Source of the DNA: Rhynchospora pubera
Taxonomy: Eukaryota > Streptophyta > Magnoliopsida > Poales > Cyperaceae
Direction: 5' to 3'
NCBI GenBank assembly: GCA_028095005.1
Contig: CM051460.1
Location: 62,535,676 to 62,599,675, forward strand
Length of the DNA: 64,000 nt
The position numbers were made by a program, and so were the translations under genes. The notes beneath the pieces were generated by a model, which worked only from the letters and a program-made list of their open reading frames with translations, was not told the DNA's origin and did no database searches. Numbering within the stretch: the first letter of the stretch is position 1; the number at the start of each line of letters is the position of its first letter. Positions 34,826-46,037 of the stretch are shown here, one piece after another.

Positions 34826-35156
34826 AATTTGCAACAGTGAATTTCAAAATCATTCATGAAAAATTTGCAACAATGAATCAAAAATCTTGCCATAATATAA
34901 ATAACTCATGAAAAATTTGCAACAATGAATTCCGAAGTGAAGACCATTTGTCACTCGTGGAAAGAAAACATTTTACTGAATCTTGGCAAAGTACACTCTG
35001 ATATGCATATTGGGTACAAAGTTCCCTTCATTGCTTAAAAAGAAATTAAACAGCATGGAAAAAGGTACAAAATTTAACTAGTTGACTTCGTCTTTGGAGG
35101 CCTATGCTACGGTATTGCTCCATCGAAGTCAATTGCTTGGGTGGGGGGGGTGCCGG

Positions 35157-38100
35157 TCACTTGTAAAATTTGCGCAGATGAACAGCATTCCAGGCATTGG
35201 GAAGGTCGCGTCCTGCTAAGTCTTGCAACCTGTACGCTCGCCCTTCTATGGATCGAGTCACAATGAAAGGGCCATCCCAAGCTGGATCGAGCTTTCCGAT
35301 GTGTTTTCCAGTTGCTTCCACACTCCTCAATACCAAATCACCAGGTTGGAAGTGTTTTGGGGCGACCTTTCTGTCGAAGTTTTTGCGCATTTTTCGTTGA
35401 TATTCGGCCATCCTTGCACGCGCTTCCTCGCGTAGCTCATAAATCGTTTCCAGTTCCACCAACCTTTTCTCATTATTTTTGGTCCATTCATAAGCGATGG
35501 TGCGTAATGTGGGCTGCACAATTTCCATGGGAGTGACTGCCTCCATTCCATATACCATGGCAAAGGGGGATCGTCCAGTTGCAGTTCTTGGGGTGGTGTT
35601 GTAGGACCATAGGATCTCATCAAGGAAGTCGGGCCATGCTCCTTTGCTGCCCTCCACCTTTTTCTTAAGTCCTTCCAATATGGTTCGATTGGACACCTCA
35701 GCTAATCCATTGGTCTGAGGGTGACTGACTGAAGAGAAGAGAGAGAGAATTCCGAAACCTTCGCACATATCTTGAAATGGCGCGCCTGTGAACTGCCGAC
35801 CATTATCGGATATGATGGTATGAGGTATGCCATATCGGTAGACGATGTTGTGCTTGACAAAGTCGGCTATTCGTGGGGAGGTTATTAGGGCAAGTGGTTT
35901 TGCTTCTATCCACTTAGTGAAATATTCAACCGCGACGACTAAGAAACGCAGATTGGCTTTTGCTGTCGGAAAGGGGCCTAGGATGTCTATCCCCCATACA
36001 TCGAAAGGCCAGGGACTTGCAATGGTGTTCAGAGAGGCAGGAGGCCTTCGTGAGACACGAGAATGGTATTGGCATCGCTCACACCGTCGCACGACGTCGA
36101 TCATGTCTTTTCTCATGGTTGGCCAGAAATAGCCCTCCCTTTCGATGCGTTTGTCAATGGTGTAAGGACTTTGGTGGCTGCCACATATGCCACCATGTAC
36201 CTCATCAATCAGTTTTCTGCCTTGCGATTCACTAATGCAGACGAGCCAAGGCTTGCGGTATCCCTTTTTCAATAATTCCCCCTCCAAGATGGTAAACTCG
36301 GGCGCCCATCTCTTAATCCTTCGCGCAGCAAGTTTGTCCGTTGGTAACTGTCCTGTGGTTAGATAGTCCCAGATAGGGGTGTACCATTCAAGCTGGGCAC
36401 TGATTGGCAAAACTTTGGGTTCTGTCGCTGTAATGCAGGCTTCAGGTATTTCCATGATGGTGATAGGTGTGTCGCTATTCATGTCCGATCCCTTTGCTAA
36501 TTTAGACAAAGCGTCTGCGATTTCATTCATTCCCCGCGGGACATGTTCGATCGTGGCTTCTTCAAATGTTGCCAAGACTTCCTTGGCCTTTTCTAAGTAT
36601 TTTGCCAAGGTAAGATCGTGTACCTCGTATTGCCCATTGATCTGATGTACCACGAGCTGGGAGTCCATGTATACCCTGACTTTAGTCGCACCAACTGCTT
36701 CTACTAGCCGCAGACCCGCAATCAACGCTTCATATTCGACCATATTATTGGTGACAGGGAAAGTTATGTGAATGGCGTAATAAAAGACTTCTCCTTTGGG
36801 TCCTTTGATCTGTACTCCGAGGCCCGACCCCCGTTCAGAGGCAGCGCCATCGACATGAACATGCCACAAAGCCTCCTGATCTCTTTTTTCTGTCCTTCCT
36901 GTACTTTCTACTACAAAGTCTGCCAGCACTTGTCCCTTGTATGCTGCTTTAGGCAAGAAGGAAATGTCGAATTCTGATAACTCCACTGCCCATTTTAAAA
37001 GTCGTCCCGATACATCGAGATTACCTAAAGCCTTTCTTAAGGGAAGATCGCTGAGTACTTTGATCGGATGCGCCTGGAAATAGGGGCGCAGTTTCCTGGC
37101 TGCAACAAGTACTGCAAAAGCGCCCTTTTCGACTGTTGAGTATCTTTCTTCGGCATCGCGCAGTACCTTGGACACGAAGTATACTGGTTTTTGTACTCCG
37201 TCTTCCTCTCGAATCAAGGCCGCACTAACTGCGACTGCTGAAGCGCTGACATATAGATATAAAGTTTCTCCCTTGGTTGGCCTGCTGATTATTGGTGGAC
37301 TGGATAGGTAAGTCTTGATCTGCTCGAATGCCTCCTGGCATTGCGAGGTCCATTCAAATTTTTTGGCTTTCTTGATAGTCTGAAAGAAAGGTTTGCAAAC
37401 CTCTCCCGAGCGTGCTATGAATCTATTCAGCGCGGCTATTCGTCCTGTGAGTTCTTGCACTTCTTTCACAGTGCTAGGAGCTTCCATGTCAATGATAGCT
37501 CGGCACTTGCTGGGATGCACCTCAATGCCTCGTTCGGACACAATGTAACCTAAAAATTTTCCACTAGACAAGCAAAAGAAACTCTTCTTTGGATTGAGGC
37601 GCATGCCGACCTCCCTCATTCTTTGAAATATCATGTTGAGATGCTGCACATGCTCTTCGCCAGTGCAACTCTTAACAACCATGTCATCAATGTACGCTTC
37701 GATGATTTCGCCTAATTCAGCTTTAAAAACCTTGTTCACCATCTGTTGGTACTCAGCTCCTGCATTCTTGAGACCGAATGGCATAACTTTATAGCAAAAT
37801 AATCCTTGCTCAGTTATGAAGCTTGTTTTCTCTTCATCATCGGGGTGCATATGTATCTGGTTATATCCGGAATAAGCGTCCATGAAGCTGAGGTATTTAA
37901 AGCCTGCGGTAGAATCAACCATGGCATCGATGCTTGGTAGTGGGAAGGGCTTTTTGGGGCAAGCCCTATTCAAATCAGTGTAATCAATACACATGCGCCA
38001 TTTTCCATTGGATTTGCGCACCAAGACGGGGTTTGCCAACCACCGAGGGTACTCCACCTCCCTTATGGCCCCTGCCTTAAGTAATCGATCCACCTCGTCT

Positions 38101-40967
38101 TGTACAGCCTTCCTTCTTTCCAGGCCTAACTTGCGCTTTCTTTGCTGAACTGGACGTGCTTCTTCATAAGTATCAATACGGTGCTCTGCGATGGCCCTGT
38201 TGATTCCCGGCATCGTGTCGTCCTCATTGGCAAAAATGTCTTTGTTGGCGATCAAACACTCCCTTACCATGTGTCGGTCTGCTGCAGGTAACAGGGTGCC
38301 AAGTTGAGTTACTTGTCCGTCTCGTAAGACGACTGGTTCCGTATCCTCCATGGCTTCTGTTGATGAGGTCTTTGGCGGTTTTGTGCTGAGTTCGCCTAGG
38401 CTGGCCACGAACTGGCGGTGTTTCCTGGATCGCTCGATGTGAGCGATCTGGGGTGCCATTGTGATTCGATAGCATTCCTTGGCCATTTGTTGTTCTCCTC
38501 TTACTATACCCACTCCTTGTGGAGTTGGGAATTTAATCATCAAGTGCGGAGTGGATACGACTGCTCCGATGCTGTTAAGGGAAGTGCGTCCCAAAATGAC
38601 ATTGTAGGCGGATGGGGCGTCCACCACGATGAAGCGGATGCTAGAAACCACCGTTCGAGGTGCGTCCCCGAACGAGACGTCCAAATCGATGGTCCCCAAA
38701 GGTTTTAGCTTGTCACCCGTAAAACCAACAAGTGATGTCGTCATCGGCTGCAAGGGGTATTTTCCTAGGCCCATTCTTTTGAGAGCATCAAAGTACATCA
38801 CATCGGCGGAACTGCCTGTGTCAACGAGGATTCGCTTTACCCGAATGCCGTTAATTCGGAGCATTAACACGATGGCATCGTCATGAGGCAACTGAACACC
38901 GTCATAATCATGCGGACCAAATGAGATTACCTGGGTAGATTCTGACCTGTGCTCAATTTGGAGGACGTGAAAAGGTTGCTGCCTCCGGGGGTTATCAGTT
39001 GCTTTACCCTCGATGAACATTACTGGTGGAGGGGATATGCGTTGTTGTCTGTCAGATGTGGTTGTTTGAGGCCGCGGGTTACTGGGATGCTCAGTGCGAC
39101 GATCGTCTGCATTGGTCCCCGATTCATGAAGATGTTGCATCTTCCTTTTGCCCTTGTCATCCTTTGCCAAAAAATGTTCGAGGATGTTTGTCTGGCGCAC
39201 TAACCTTTCAATCTCATCCTTGAGCTTAAGGCAGTCCTTGGTACGGTGTCCGCTGCTACCATGATACTCGCAATAGCTATTCCTGTCGAAAACTTCGGTC
39301 CTGGTAATGGGTGGTGCCCTTCTCATCTCCTTGTTATGCTTGATTCTATCATACACGCGATCCTGAGGCTCTGTGGTGACATGGTACATTTTATAATATG
39401 GCGCATTGTCTTCTGGAGAGCTAGCGCGACGGCCACGGTTTCGTCTGGAAGGCCTAGCATCTCGACGTCGAGGACGTGGGGAACGGCTGCGCTGACGATT
39501 ACGAGGTGAACTTGGGGGCTGTGGCTTCCTGGGGGATGTGCTTTGTCTGTTACATGGTGCAGCAAATGTGTTGTGACGATAACCTTGGATGGCCGCGATG
39601 TGCTCCTCTGCGCGAATAAGGTGTTCAGCCCGCTCCCTGAATGCAGCAAAATCAGAGAATTTTTCTGTCATTGCTGCCCACTGGACGGGTCCTTCCAGTA
39701 ACCCGCGCTGCACAGCTAACAGTGCCATGTCCTCCCGATAATCTCCGCACTTGTTGGCTTCGATAGAAAATCGATCGAGGTAATCTCGGGTGTGCTCAGA
39801 AGGATGTTGCCGAATGCTCATGAGATCCATGCATGTTTTGGGGGGTGCTCGAACACTAGCAAACCTTTTAAGGAACTTGGTGGTAAGGTCTCTGTAACTG
39901 GACACCGAGCCAGGAGGAAGTTGCGCATACCATTCCCAAGCAACTCCCTCTAATCGTGTAGGGAAAACGAGACACATGGTTCGTTCAGATGCTCCAGTGA
40001 TGAGCATAGACTCCCGGAAGGTATTAACAAAGGCTCGAGCATCATGAGCTGGATAAGCAGGATACTTGTCAAGGCTGGCAAAATCCTTGAGACGAAGGGC
40101 CTTTCCTCTGTATAAGTGTCGAGCCAAGGCTCCACGAGGAGGCGAAGGGCTACCATGTCGCTTCCAGGGGTTTTTGTGTAAACGGTGAGTGCGCGGTTTG
40201 GATCTCCCGTCGCTAGTGTCACTTGTTTGAGAAAGACTTGGAGATGAGGATCTAGTTGAAGTGCTGTATCGACCGCGACGTCTCCTGAAAGGTGACTTTC
40301 GAGAAGACAGCTCGCTCGAACTATGAGTACCATATCCCGAAGATGGTGACCGTCTTTTGGACCGCCGTGAACGAGATTTGGAGCGACCTCTTGTATGAGA
40401 GCGGGAATGATTGGAGATGTTGGTGTATTGGGGACGCCTGTGAGACGGCTGCGGTCTGTAGTCTTCGCTGTGCAGAGCTAATTCCTCCCTATTGGACAGT
40501 CGGGTGTGTGTTTGATTGGATGGTTGAGCAGGTATCCCCGACTGGTCGGCTGGAAATATGGGGTGTTGGTAGGGATATTGCTGAGGGGGAGGTGGGGTGA
40601 TAACTGGAGGTTGGTACGGTGGATCGCGGGGGGTCTGAGACTGCTGAGGAAGGGGCGGTTGCGGTTGATGGTTGTGGCTGCTGTGGACGGAGGAGGGTGT
40701 AAGGGGAGGCATTGTAAAAGGGGGAACATGTGGTGGTGGTTGATAATTGCGCATGTCATGTAAAGCAGCATTGGTGATGGTAGGGGGGTTATGTCTTGGG
40801 GCTAAGGAAATGCTAACGGATTGATCGGAAGTTTGCTCTGTTCCGGGAGGTGGAGGTTGTGGGGTCGTTGCTGGAGTGTGGAATGTTGCAGTGCTAGTTG
40901 CCATGGTTTTTGTTGATGGTGTACTAAAGTCTAACTTTTTTGGATGAATATTCCTACTCCCTTTCAT
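35157..40967 (-). CDS. Gag-Pol polyprotein of a Tat-like Ty3/Gypsy retrotransposon
   Basis: One frame of 1936 residues with no stop or frameshift. Residues 1-280 are Pro/Gln- and Arg/Ser-rich. Gag core is about 285-440 (VAWEWYAQLPPGSVSSY). A zinc-knuckle-like CEYHGSSGHRTKDC lies near 563. Aspartic protease has DTGSS with Asp716. Reverse transcriptase includes MPFGLKNAGAEYQQM and YIDD at 1092-1095. RNase H 1 is about 1230-1350. A second, plant-type RNase H has HVDGAASERGSG with Asp1373, then NNMVEYEAL and MDSQLVV. Integrase has an HHCC finger near 1560-1610 and catalytic Asp1661, Asp1721 and Glu1757, which gives the D,D-35-E spacing. Every catalytic residue I checked is present, so this could be a competent copy. 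The ATG at 40967 lies 85 bp inside the 5' LTR. Gag and Pol share one frame, so any regulation of their ratio is not visible here. Confidence 0.96.
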   Translation of the reverse strand: MKGSRNIHPKKLDFSTPSTKTMATSTATFHTPATTPQPPPPGTEQTSDQSVSISLAPRHNPPTITNAALHDMRNYQPPPHVPPFTMPPLTPSSVHSSHNHQPQPPLPQQSQTPRDPPYQPPVITPPPPQQYPYQHPIFPADQSGIPAQPSNQTHTRLSNREELALHSEDYRPQPSHRRPQYTNISNHSRSHTRGRSKSRSRRSKRRSPSSGYGTHSSSELSSRKSPFRRRRGRYSTSTRSSSPSLSQTSDTSDGRSKPRTHRLHKNPWKRHGSPSPPRGALARHLYRGKALRLKDFASLDKYPAYPAHDARAFVNTFRESMLITGASERTMCLVFPTRLEGVAWEWYAQLPPGSVSSYRDLTTKFLKRFASVRAPPKTCMDLMSIRQHPSEHTRDYLDRFSIEANKCGDYREDMALLAVQRGLLEGPVQWAAMTEKFSDFAAFRERAEHLIRAEEHIAAIQGYRHNTFAAPCNRQSTSPRKPQPPSSPRNRQRSRSPRPRRRDARPSRRNRGRRASSPEDNAPYYKMYHVTTEPQDRVYDRIKHNKEMRRAPPITRTEVFDRNSYCEYHGSSGHRTKDCLKLKDEIERLVRQTNILEHFLAKDDKGKRKMQHLHESGTNADDRRTEHPSNPRPQTTTSDRQQRISPPPVMFIEGKATDNPRRQQPFHVLQIEHRSESTQVISFGPHDYDGVQLPHDDAIVLMLRINGIRVKRILVDTGSSADVMYFDALKRMGLGKYPLQPMTTSLVGFTGDKLKPLGTIDLDVSFGDAPRTVVSSIRFIVVDAPSAYNVILGRTSLNSIGAVVSTPHLMIKFPTPQGVGIVRGEQQMAKECYRITMAPQIAHIERSRKHRQFVASLGELSTKPPKTSSTEAMEDTEPVVLRDGQVTQLGTLLPAADRHMVRECLIANKDIFANEDDTMPGINRAIAEHRIDTYEEARPVQQRKRKLGLERRKAVQDEVDRLLKAGAIREVEYPRWLANPVLVRKSNGKWRMCIDYTDLNRACPKKPFPLPSIDAMVDSTAGFKYLSFMDAYSGYNQIHMHPDDEEKTSFITEQGLFCYKVMPFGLKNAGAEYQQMVNKVFKAELGEIIEAYIDDMVVKSCTGEEHVQHLNMIFQRMREVGMRLNPKKSFFCLSSGKFLGYIVSERGIEVHPSKCRAIIDMEAPSTVKEVQELTGRIAALNRFIARSGEVCKPFFQTIKKAKKFEWTSQCQEAFEQIKTYLSSPPIISRPTKGETLYLYVSASAVAVSAALIREEDGVQKPVYFVSKVLRDAEERYSTVEKGAFAVLVAARKLRPYFQAHPIKVLSDLPLRKALGNLDVSGRLLKWAVELSEFDISFLPKAAYKGQVLADFVVESTGRTEKRDQEALWHVHVDGAASERGSGLGVQIKGPKGEVFYYAIHITFPVTNNMVEYEALIAGLRLVEAVGATKVRVYMDSQLVVHQINGQYEVHDLTLAKYLEKAKEVLATFEEATIEHVPRGMNEIADALSKLAKGSDMNSDTPITIMEIPEACITATEPKVLPISAQLEWYTPIWDYLTTGQLPTDKLAARRIKRWAPEFTILEGELLKKGYRKPWLVCISESQGRKLIDEVHGGICGSHQSPYTIDKRIEREGYFWPTMRKDMIDVVRRCERCQYHSRVSRRPPASLNTIASPWPFDVWGIDILGPFPTAKANLRFLVVAVEYFTKWIEAKPLALITSPRIADFVKHNIVYRYGIPHTIISDNGRQFTGAPFQDMCEGFGILSLFSSVSHPQTNGLAEVSNRTILEGLKKKVEGSKGAWPDFLDEILWSYNTTPRTATGRSPFAMVYGMEAVTPMEIVQPTLRTIAYEWTKNNEKRLVELETIYELREEARARMAEYQRKMRKNFDRKVAPKHFQPGDLVLRSVEATGKHIGKLDPAWDGPFIVTRSIEGRAYRLQDLAGRDLPNAWNAVHLRKFYK

Positions 40968-41037
40968 GCGAGTTGGAGCTCAAACAATAAGAAAAAGGTC
41001 GTATTTCTCGATTGTTAAGATGAGCTCCTGTAATTTA

Positions 41038-41049
41038 CGGTGGGCGCCA
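41038..41049 (-). other. Primer-binding site of the Ty3 element
   Basis: TGGCGCCCACCG, read on the minus strand two bases after the end of the 5' LTR. TGGCGCC starts are common in plant Ty3 primer-binding sites. I do not assign the tRNA. Confidence 0.75.
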
Positions 41050-41051
41050 GT

Positions 41052-41620
41052 TGATAACCCTAAATCTAGCTCATAGGTTTCAACAAAGTATTTTGATTAA
41101 GAAGAGTAAGAATTTCTTTATTTCATATATGGATCTTTTTGTTTACAGAATGTCTAACCCCCTTTCCCTATGGGAGGGGGTTCCTATTTATAACTATCTG
41201 GTGGTCCCTCATCACATCGGATCTTTTGTGGCCTCATAGTGTTCTTATCCTCTCTTCTTGACTGCGGCAAGAAGGTCGTTAGGTCATCTCTCAACCTCGA
41301 CACGTTCTTTTCCTCGACTGTGGCTAACGTTCATCCGAGCGAGGATGAGTGCGAGGTTGAGTCGAGGTCTCCTGAACGACTACTGCTCACAGGTCACAGA
41401 ACATCCTGCGGCCATTGTGAAAAAGGCATCCGTGCCCAGAAGCCGTTTCCTCCAGGGGGCCCACTGGTATGAGCTCTCTCTAACGGCTCCTGGCCCCACT
41501 CTGAGCGCAACGATCTCGGACCCACCCTCATCATAACGATTCGTGGGCTCCTTTCTCTAACTAGGCCTTACACGAGGCCTTTCGTAACTATTAGGCCCGT
41601 ATCCTAATCTGACCATATCA
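41052..41620 (-). repeat. 5' LTR of the Ty3 element
   Basis: 569 bp, TGATA...TATCA. A promoter-like TTATAAATAGG lies at 41193-41183 on the minus strand and would start transcription near 41155. The mirrored copy in the other LTR is at about 28347-28337. No difference between the two LTRs was noticed. Confidence 0.92.
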
Positions 41621-41699
41621 GAGGGGATATTTCCAAATTTAAAGATTAGAGGGATATTTCCAATTGGCTATGATTTGAGGGGTATATGACTAATTATCC

Positions 41700-42067
41700 C
41701 ATAAAATTAAGCTTTCAACCTCGGCTCCGCACAGCAATTTTATTATAAAAAATATTTAATTCAAAAATCTTTAAAACGAACCATGATTTATTATTTATGC
41801 AATTGAGTTTGATAAAAACTTTTACAAATTTTTGCGAGATATGAAAAAAACAAGGCAAATAAAATTGAGTTTGCAATTATTTTGACAAAACGAAGCTAAG
41901 GTTCTTGACTTAAAAATGAAAATTCATTAGGAGTAAGAGCAGCACAAATTTAATTCACAAGAAACTAAACCCTTGTCTTTGGAATAAAATTTTGAGCTTT
42001 CTTTAATTTGTTGTTTCAAAATTTTAGTAAACTTGAATGGTCAGTTTTTCATTGCATTATGAGAAAA
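41700..42067. other. AT-rich intergenic sequence
   Basis: Flank of the split DNA element. No gene or repeat structure is visible. Confidence 0.5.
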
Positions 42068-42456
42068 GCTAGAGTCCAATATATAGGACGGATGAGCTAT
42101 GTCCAATACGATCATTTTCACGTTTTTAAATTTCAAATATCCGATCCGAACAGCTCAATATGTTCTTCATATTGAAAACTTATGAGAAACCAATTTTTAC
42201 ATTTTTTCGAAAATTTTACTATTTTTTTGGTATTTTAAAAAATCGTTGTTATTGGACGATCCATAATGTTTTTATCATAAATTTTCAAAAATGCAAAAAG
42301 AATAGTAAACAATTTCGAAAAAATGTAAAAATTGGTTTTTCGTAAGTTTTCAATATGAAGAACATATTGAACGGTTCAGATCGGTCATTTGAAATTTAAA
42401 AACGTGAAAACGATTATATTGGACAGATTCATCCATCCTATATATTGGACACTAGC
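42068..42456. mobile_element. Fold-back MITE (389 bp)
   Basis: Ends GCTAGAGTCCAATATATAGG and CCTATATATTGGACACTAGC are inverted copies. Pairing continues inward for most of the element (AAAAACGTGAAAACGAT with its partner, ATATGTTCTTCATATTG with CAATATGAAGAACATAT, and CCAATTTTTACATTTTTTCG with its complement). The loop is near 42235-42260. The target duplication is not clear. Confidence 0.75.
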
Positions 42457-43711
42457 ATTTTTCTTGCATTATTTGGTTTGAGATGATTTGATTGTAAGTC
42501 TAAGTATATCGATTCTAAGTTTGGGGGAATTTCATATCATTTATTTATATATGCATTTTGACCATACTTGGCATCAAAATACTACCCAAACCAATGATAT
42601 TCACTGTACTTTTATATTTTATTTGGCAATATTGGGTACTACCGTGGCATTTGACTTGTTTTGTAGAAATTTGGTAGATTGGACACAATAATTGCATACA
42701 TGGGAGAATTTTTGGAAAAAAAAATGACTAAATAAAGTCCATAGAATTGTAGAGCTCATCCTAAACTTTCCAACGATCTTTGAATCACCTCAATTGGAGT
42801 CCAAATGAAGAAATTATGTCATAATATTATTTGTGAGCAATGCTGAAAAATAATTTCAGACCGAATATCTATTTCGATCCGAAATTCCATGAAAAAATTA
42901 ATTTTGGCAAGTTTTGAAGATAGAAACTTTATCTTATGGTAAGATCTCATGATTTCTTATCCTAACCTAGCTCCCAAGTCTTCTCCTTAACATTAGAAAT
43001 ACGAAAAAGACAGAGAAAATGAGCTCACCTTCCATAGCATAATTTTCACTTTTTTCACCACCATTCTCGCACTGAAAGGCATGGGACTCCACCATTCTCC
43101 ATAGAGCACGACCTTGACAGTGACCTTGGAGCGTTCTAGATACGCAACAACGGTAGAATCAATCCAACCACGATTCTAGAGTCTTGCAAACAGGAGTTTA
43201 GCGGAATTACTTGGTTGTATTTCTTCTTCTCTCTTTGCTTATATTGACGATGGAGTTTGTATCTTATTTTGCTTACATGTTAGGCTAGTTAATTATATCT
43301 TAGGACTAGGTAGTAGTTTATTTTAGTATTTGTGATCACTTGATGGATTTTTTTATGCTATGTGATTTGTTTTATTGTGAATTAATTGCTATGCTTGATT
43401 TGATTAATTGATTGCTTGATGTTTACCTATAGATGAACCGCGGCATTTGTAGGGCATTAAACTAGAACAATCTATTAATTGATTAAGTACGTGAGGTAAG
43501 CCAAACGCTCGAAAGAAGAGATTAGTTCACGACTGAAAGATGTAGTTTCTAAATGATCCGAAAGGACTTAGATACCTTTGGGAATCCAACACAAAGAACT
43601 TAGTTGATTAAATTCCGACAAAAATGTTTAGGACTAGTCAATTACGTGGTAAAAATCGAGTTCCAAACTAAGTCTAAAATCAAAATTGTGACGGCTGAGA
43701 CTAGAACTTAG
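42457..43711. other. Gene-free sequence, probably older retroelement DNA
   Basis: No coding sequence. It is the target into which the solo LTR at 43712 inserted: removing that LTR joins ...GAACTTAG to GTCTGGTCAAC... across the CTTAG duplication. Confidence 0.4.
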
Positions 43712-45478
43712 TGTTGGAGTTATGTCCTAGAAGTCAATAATTTGATGACTTAAATATTAGTTTATGTTATGGATGATATTTTATCATCTGTTCCTAGGTT
43801 TATTATTGACAAATCATTCAGGTTGAGGATCTGAATTGTGGATCTCTGTGGATCATTCTTTAGAATGACAATAATAAATCTAAATGGTCCATAATCTTGA
43901 TAATTAACAAGGAACATTAATTATCATATAAGATTAGTATGCAAGTTAAGTGATGATTAAGTTCTACAAATCATAGGTAAAGAGTTACCAACTTAATTGC
44001 ATATGTATATGTTATGGAACATAGTACAGGACTTGACCCAACGAAATAAACATATGGATTGTGTTATGTGTCATTGTTTATTTCGTTATGATTTTGGTTC
44101 TAAGTTTGAGATGTTTATCTTTTCCACATGAGGATAGGTTCAATAAATATTGTCTACCGCTGATTCCCGATAAGGGCTGCTATACGGACTTTATTTATGT
44201 TCTCTTGAATTGTGCGGGGAAAAGCTAATCATCAAGAAAACCGTATGTCCCTCATTAATTCACTTAGTGAGTGACGAAATCTGTTTGGGCCTCTTGATGG
44301 AGTTGGATCGTATGCGCGCAACTAAGTGATCAACTCTAGATCAAGAAACGTATAATCTGCAAGAATGACACATTCCTATCTTGGATTATACGATGATATC
44401 GTGTGACATAAGAATCAAAATAGAGAAATATATTTATTCTCTTATGCATGATTGAAATATTGTAGCAGTACACTATTTATGCGAATTGGGAGTCATAACG
44501 TGTTGCTAGATACCGCTTATGATTATTGGAATTAAATAACGATTTAATTCCATGGCCAACATAGCATAAATCCTCAAAGGGTCACACAAATAGGACATTA
44601 ATCACACAGTGCATTATTTATTTATTCACAGCAGTAGGTTCTGTGGAAATATGATAAGATTGATTAATTAATTATATACCGTTGCGAACCGTTATAATTA
44701 ATTAAGTCAATGGATCATATAGAAATAAATTAATGCATTAACTAATCCTAAAATAATTATTAATGAGTTAATAATTAATTTAGTTCAACACTTATCAATA
44801 TAAATGGTTATATTGATTAATTGGGCCGTTATTCAAATAGCAAATATATAGCGCAATTAAAGAGCAAACTTGAGAGACCTTAATTATATGAATTAATGGT
44901 CCAAATGAAGAGGTTAAATGGCCCATAAAGGCCCATTTCGTGGCTGCCCAATATGGTGGTAGGTGGGATGGCATAGTTGTAATTATGCAAGAGATCAATT
45001 AGATTTTGTGCTCTATATAAGGACCACTTATGAGAGCCTCCACCTAGCTTTTCGCTCTCCTCTCATTCCTCCCATGGAGGCCGCCACTTTCACCCTCTCC
45101 TTCTCTCTTTTGCTCATGTGTTGAGCTATTTTCTCTCCACTAAATCAAGGTTGTTGATTGATGCAAGAGATAAAACCATAGGGATTAGGCTTGTTCTTTG
45201 GGTATGCTAGCACGTACCTTGTAGAACGTGATTAATCCTCCTTGGTGGACTCGAGGGCGGCTACTAGATGTGGTGGAGACGGTGGAGAAGGAACGCCATC
45301 GATTCCCATGCCTTGGTCGAGCCCCGCAAATACGATTTCGCGGGAGGTACAATAATCCACCCCTTTCTCTTTGTGTTAATTTAGCTTGAGTGCATGATCC
45401 GTTTTGTGTGTTGTTTTAATTGGTTAATTAACTTGTAATTAGCACTAAATTGAAAATTGCACACTTTCTAACACTTAG
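43707..45478 (+). mobile_element. Solo LTR, copy A (1762 bp)
   Basis: The LTR (43712-45473) starts TGTTGGAGTTATGTCC and ends CTTTCTAACA, flanked by CTTAG at 43707-43711 and 45474-45478. A TATA box (CTCTATATAAGG) lies at 45011-45022. No internal region, primer-binding site or second LTR adjoins it, so it is a solo LTR left by recombination. It is homologous to copies B and C. Confidence 0.88.
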
Positions 45479-46037
45479 GTCTGGTCAACAAGTAACATTG
45501 ACATAACCTTGCCTAAAAATATCAAGTCGAAACAGAGATTCTGAAACACATTTCGACGCCTAAAATATATAAATTTCGGACCAAAATTTCTGCTGTCACA
45601 TGTGAAAATGGATGACAACAGCGTTCCAGCGTTAAATTAAATGAACCTAAAATCTTAGAATATTTTCTTACATTTGTTTGAGTTCAGAAAAATAAAAAAA
45701 AATTAACAAAAAAATATTCTATTATTTATTTTCTTAATTTCAACTGTTATTTAATATTGTCTTTTTAAATTATAAAATCCTAAAAATTTAATTGTCTAAC
45801 TTTCGTGAGGAAGTAAAGTCTAATAACTTTCGTGAGGAAGTAAAGTCTAATAATCAATTTTACCAAAATGACTAGTGAGGTAAAACAAAGTATAAATTTA
45901 TTTGATACCTAGATTTAAAGTCTTCATCACGCCCTAGGCTCCGGCTAAGGAAGCTCTCGAAGCTCCCAAATATTTTTGCCCACGGAAAAAATATTAATTG
46001 TCCCAGAAAAAAACTAATTGTCCTAGTTATGTTACAT
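45479..46037. other. Spacer between solo LTRs A and B
   Basis: AT-rich and gene-free. A 26-bp direct duplication (AACTTTCGTGAGGAAGTAAA then GTCTAAT) lies at about 45800-45853. Confidence 0.5.

Larger units (their letters stand above)
28206..41620 (-). mobile_element. Complete Ty3/Gypsy retrotransposon of Tat-like architecture (13.4 kb)
   Basis: LTRs at 28206-28774 and 41052-41620 (569 bp each) begin TGATA and end TATCA, and GAGGG is duplicated at 28201-28205 and 41621-41625. Gag-Pol is on the minus strand, so the 5' LTR is the right one. The order on the minus strand is 5' LTR, primer-binding site, Gag-Pol, 41-bp array, small orf, antisense two-exon gene, 3' LTR. A second RNase H domain and an antisense gene before the 3' LTR are hallmarks of the Tat clade (Tat, Grande, Ogre, Retand). 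The LTRs read as identical, so insertion was recent. Confidence 0.92.
27313..41699. mobile_element. DNA transposon (~1 kb) with ~125-bp inverted ends, split by the Ty3 element
   Basis: The left end, starting GATAATTAGCCATATACCCC at 27313 and running to about 27437, is the reverse complement of two separated pieces: about 28163-28205, and 41626-41699 ending at TAATTATCC. Joining the pieces across the Ty3 insertion restores one continuous right terminal repeat with roughly 90-95% identity to the left. The interior (27438-28162) has no coding sequence, so the element is non-autonomous. A target duplication is not clear: the flanks are AT-rich and do not match convincingly. Confidence 0.72.
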
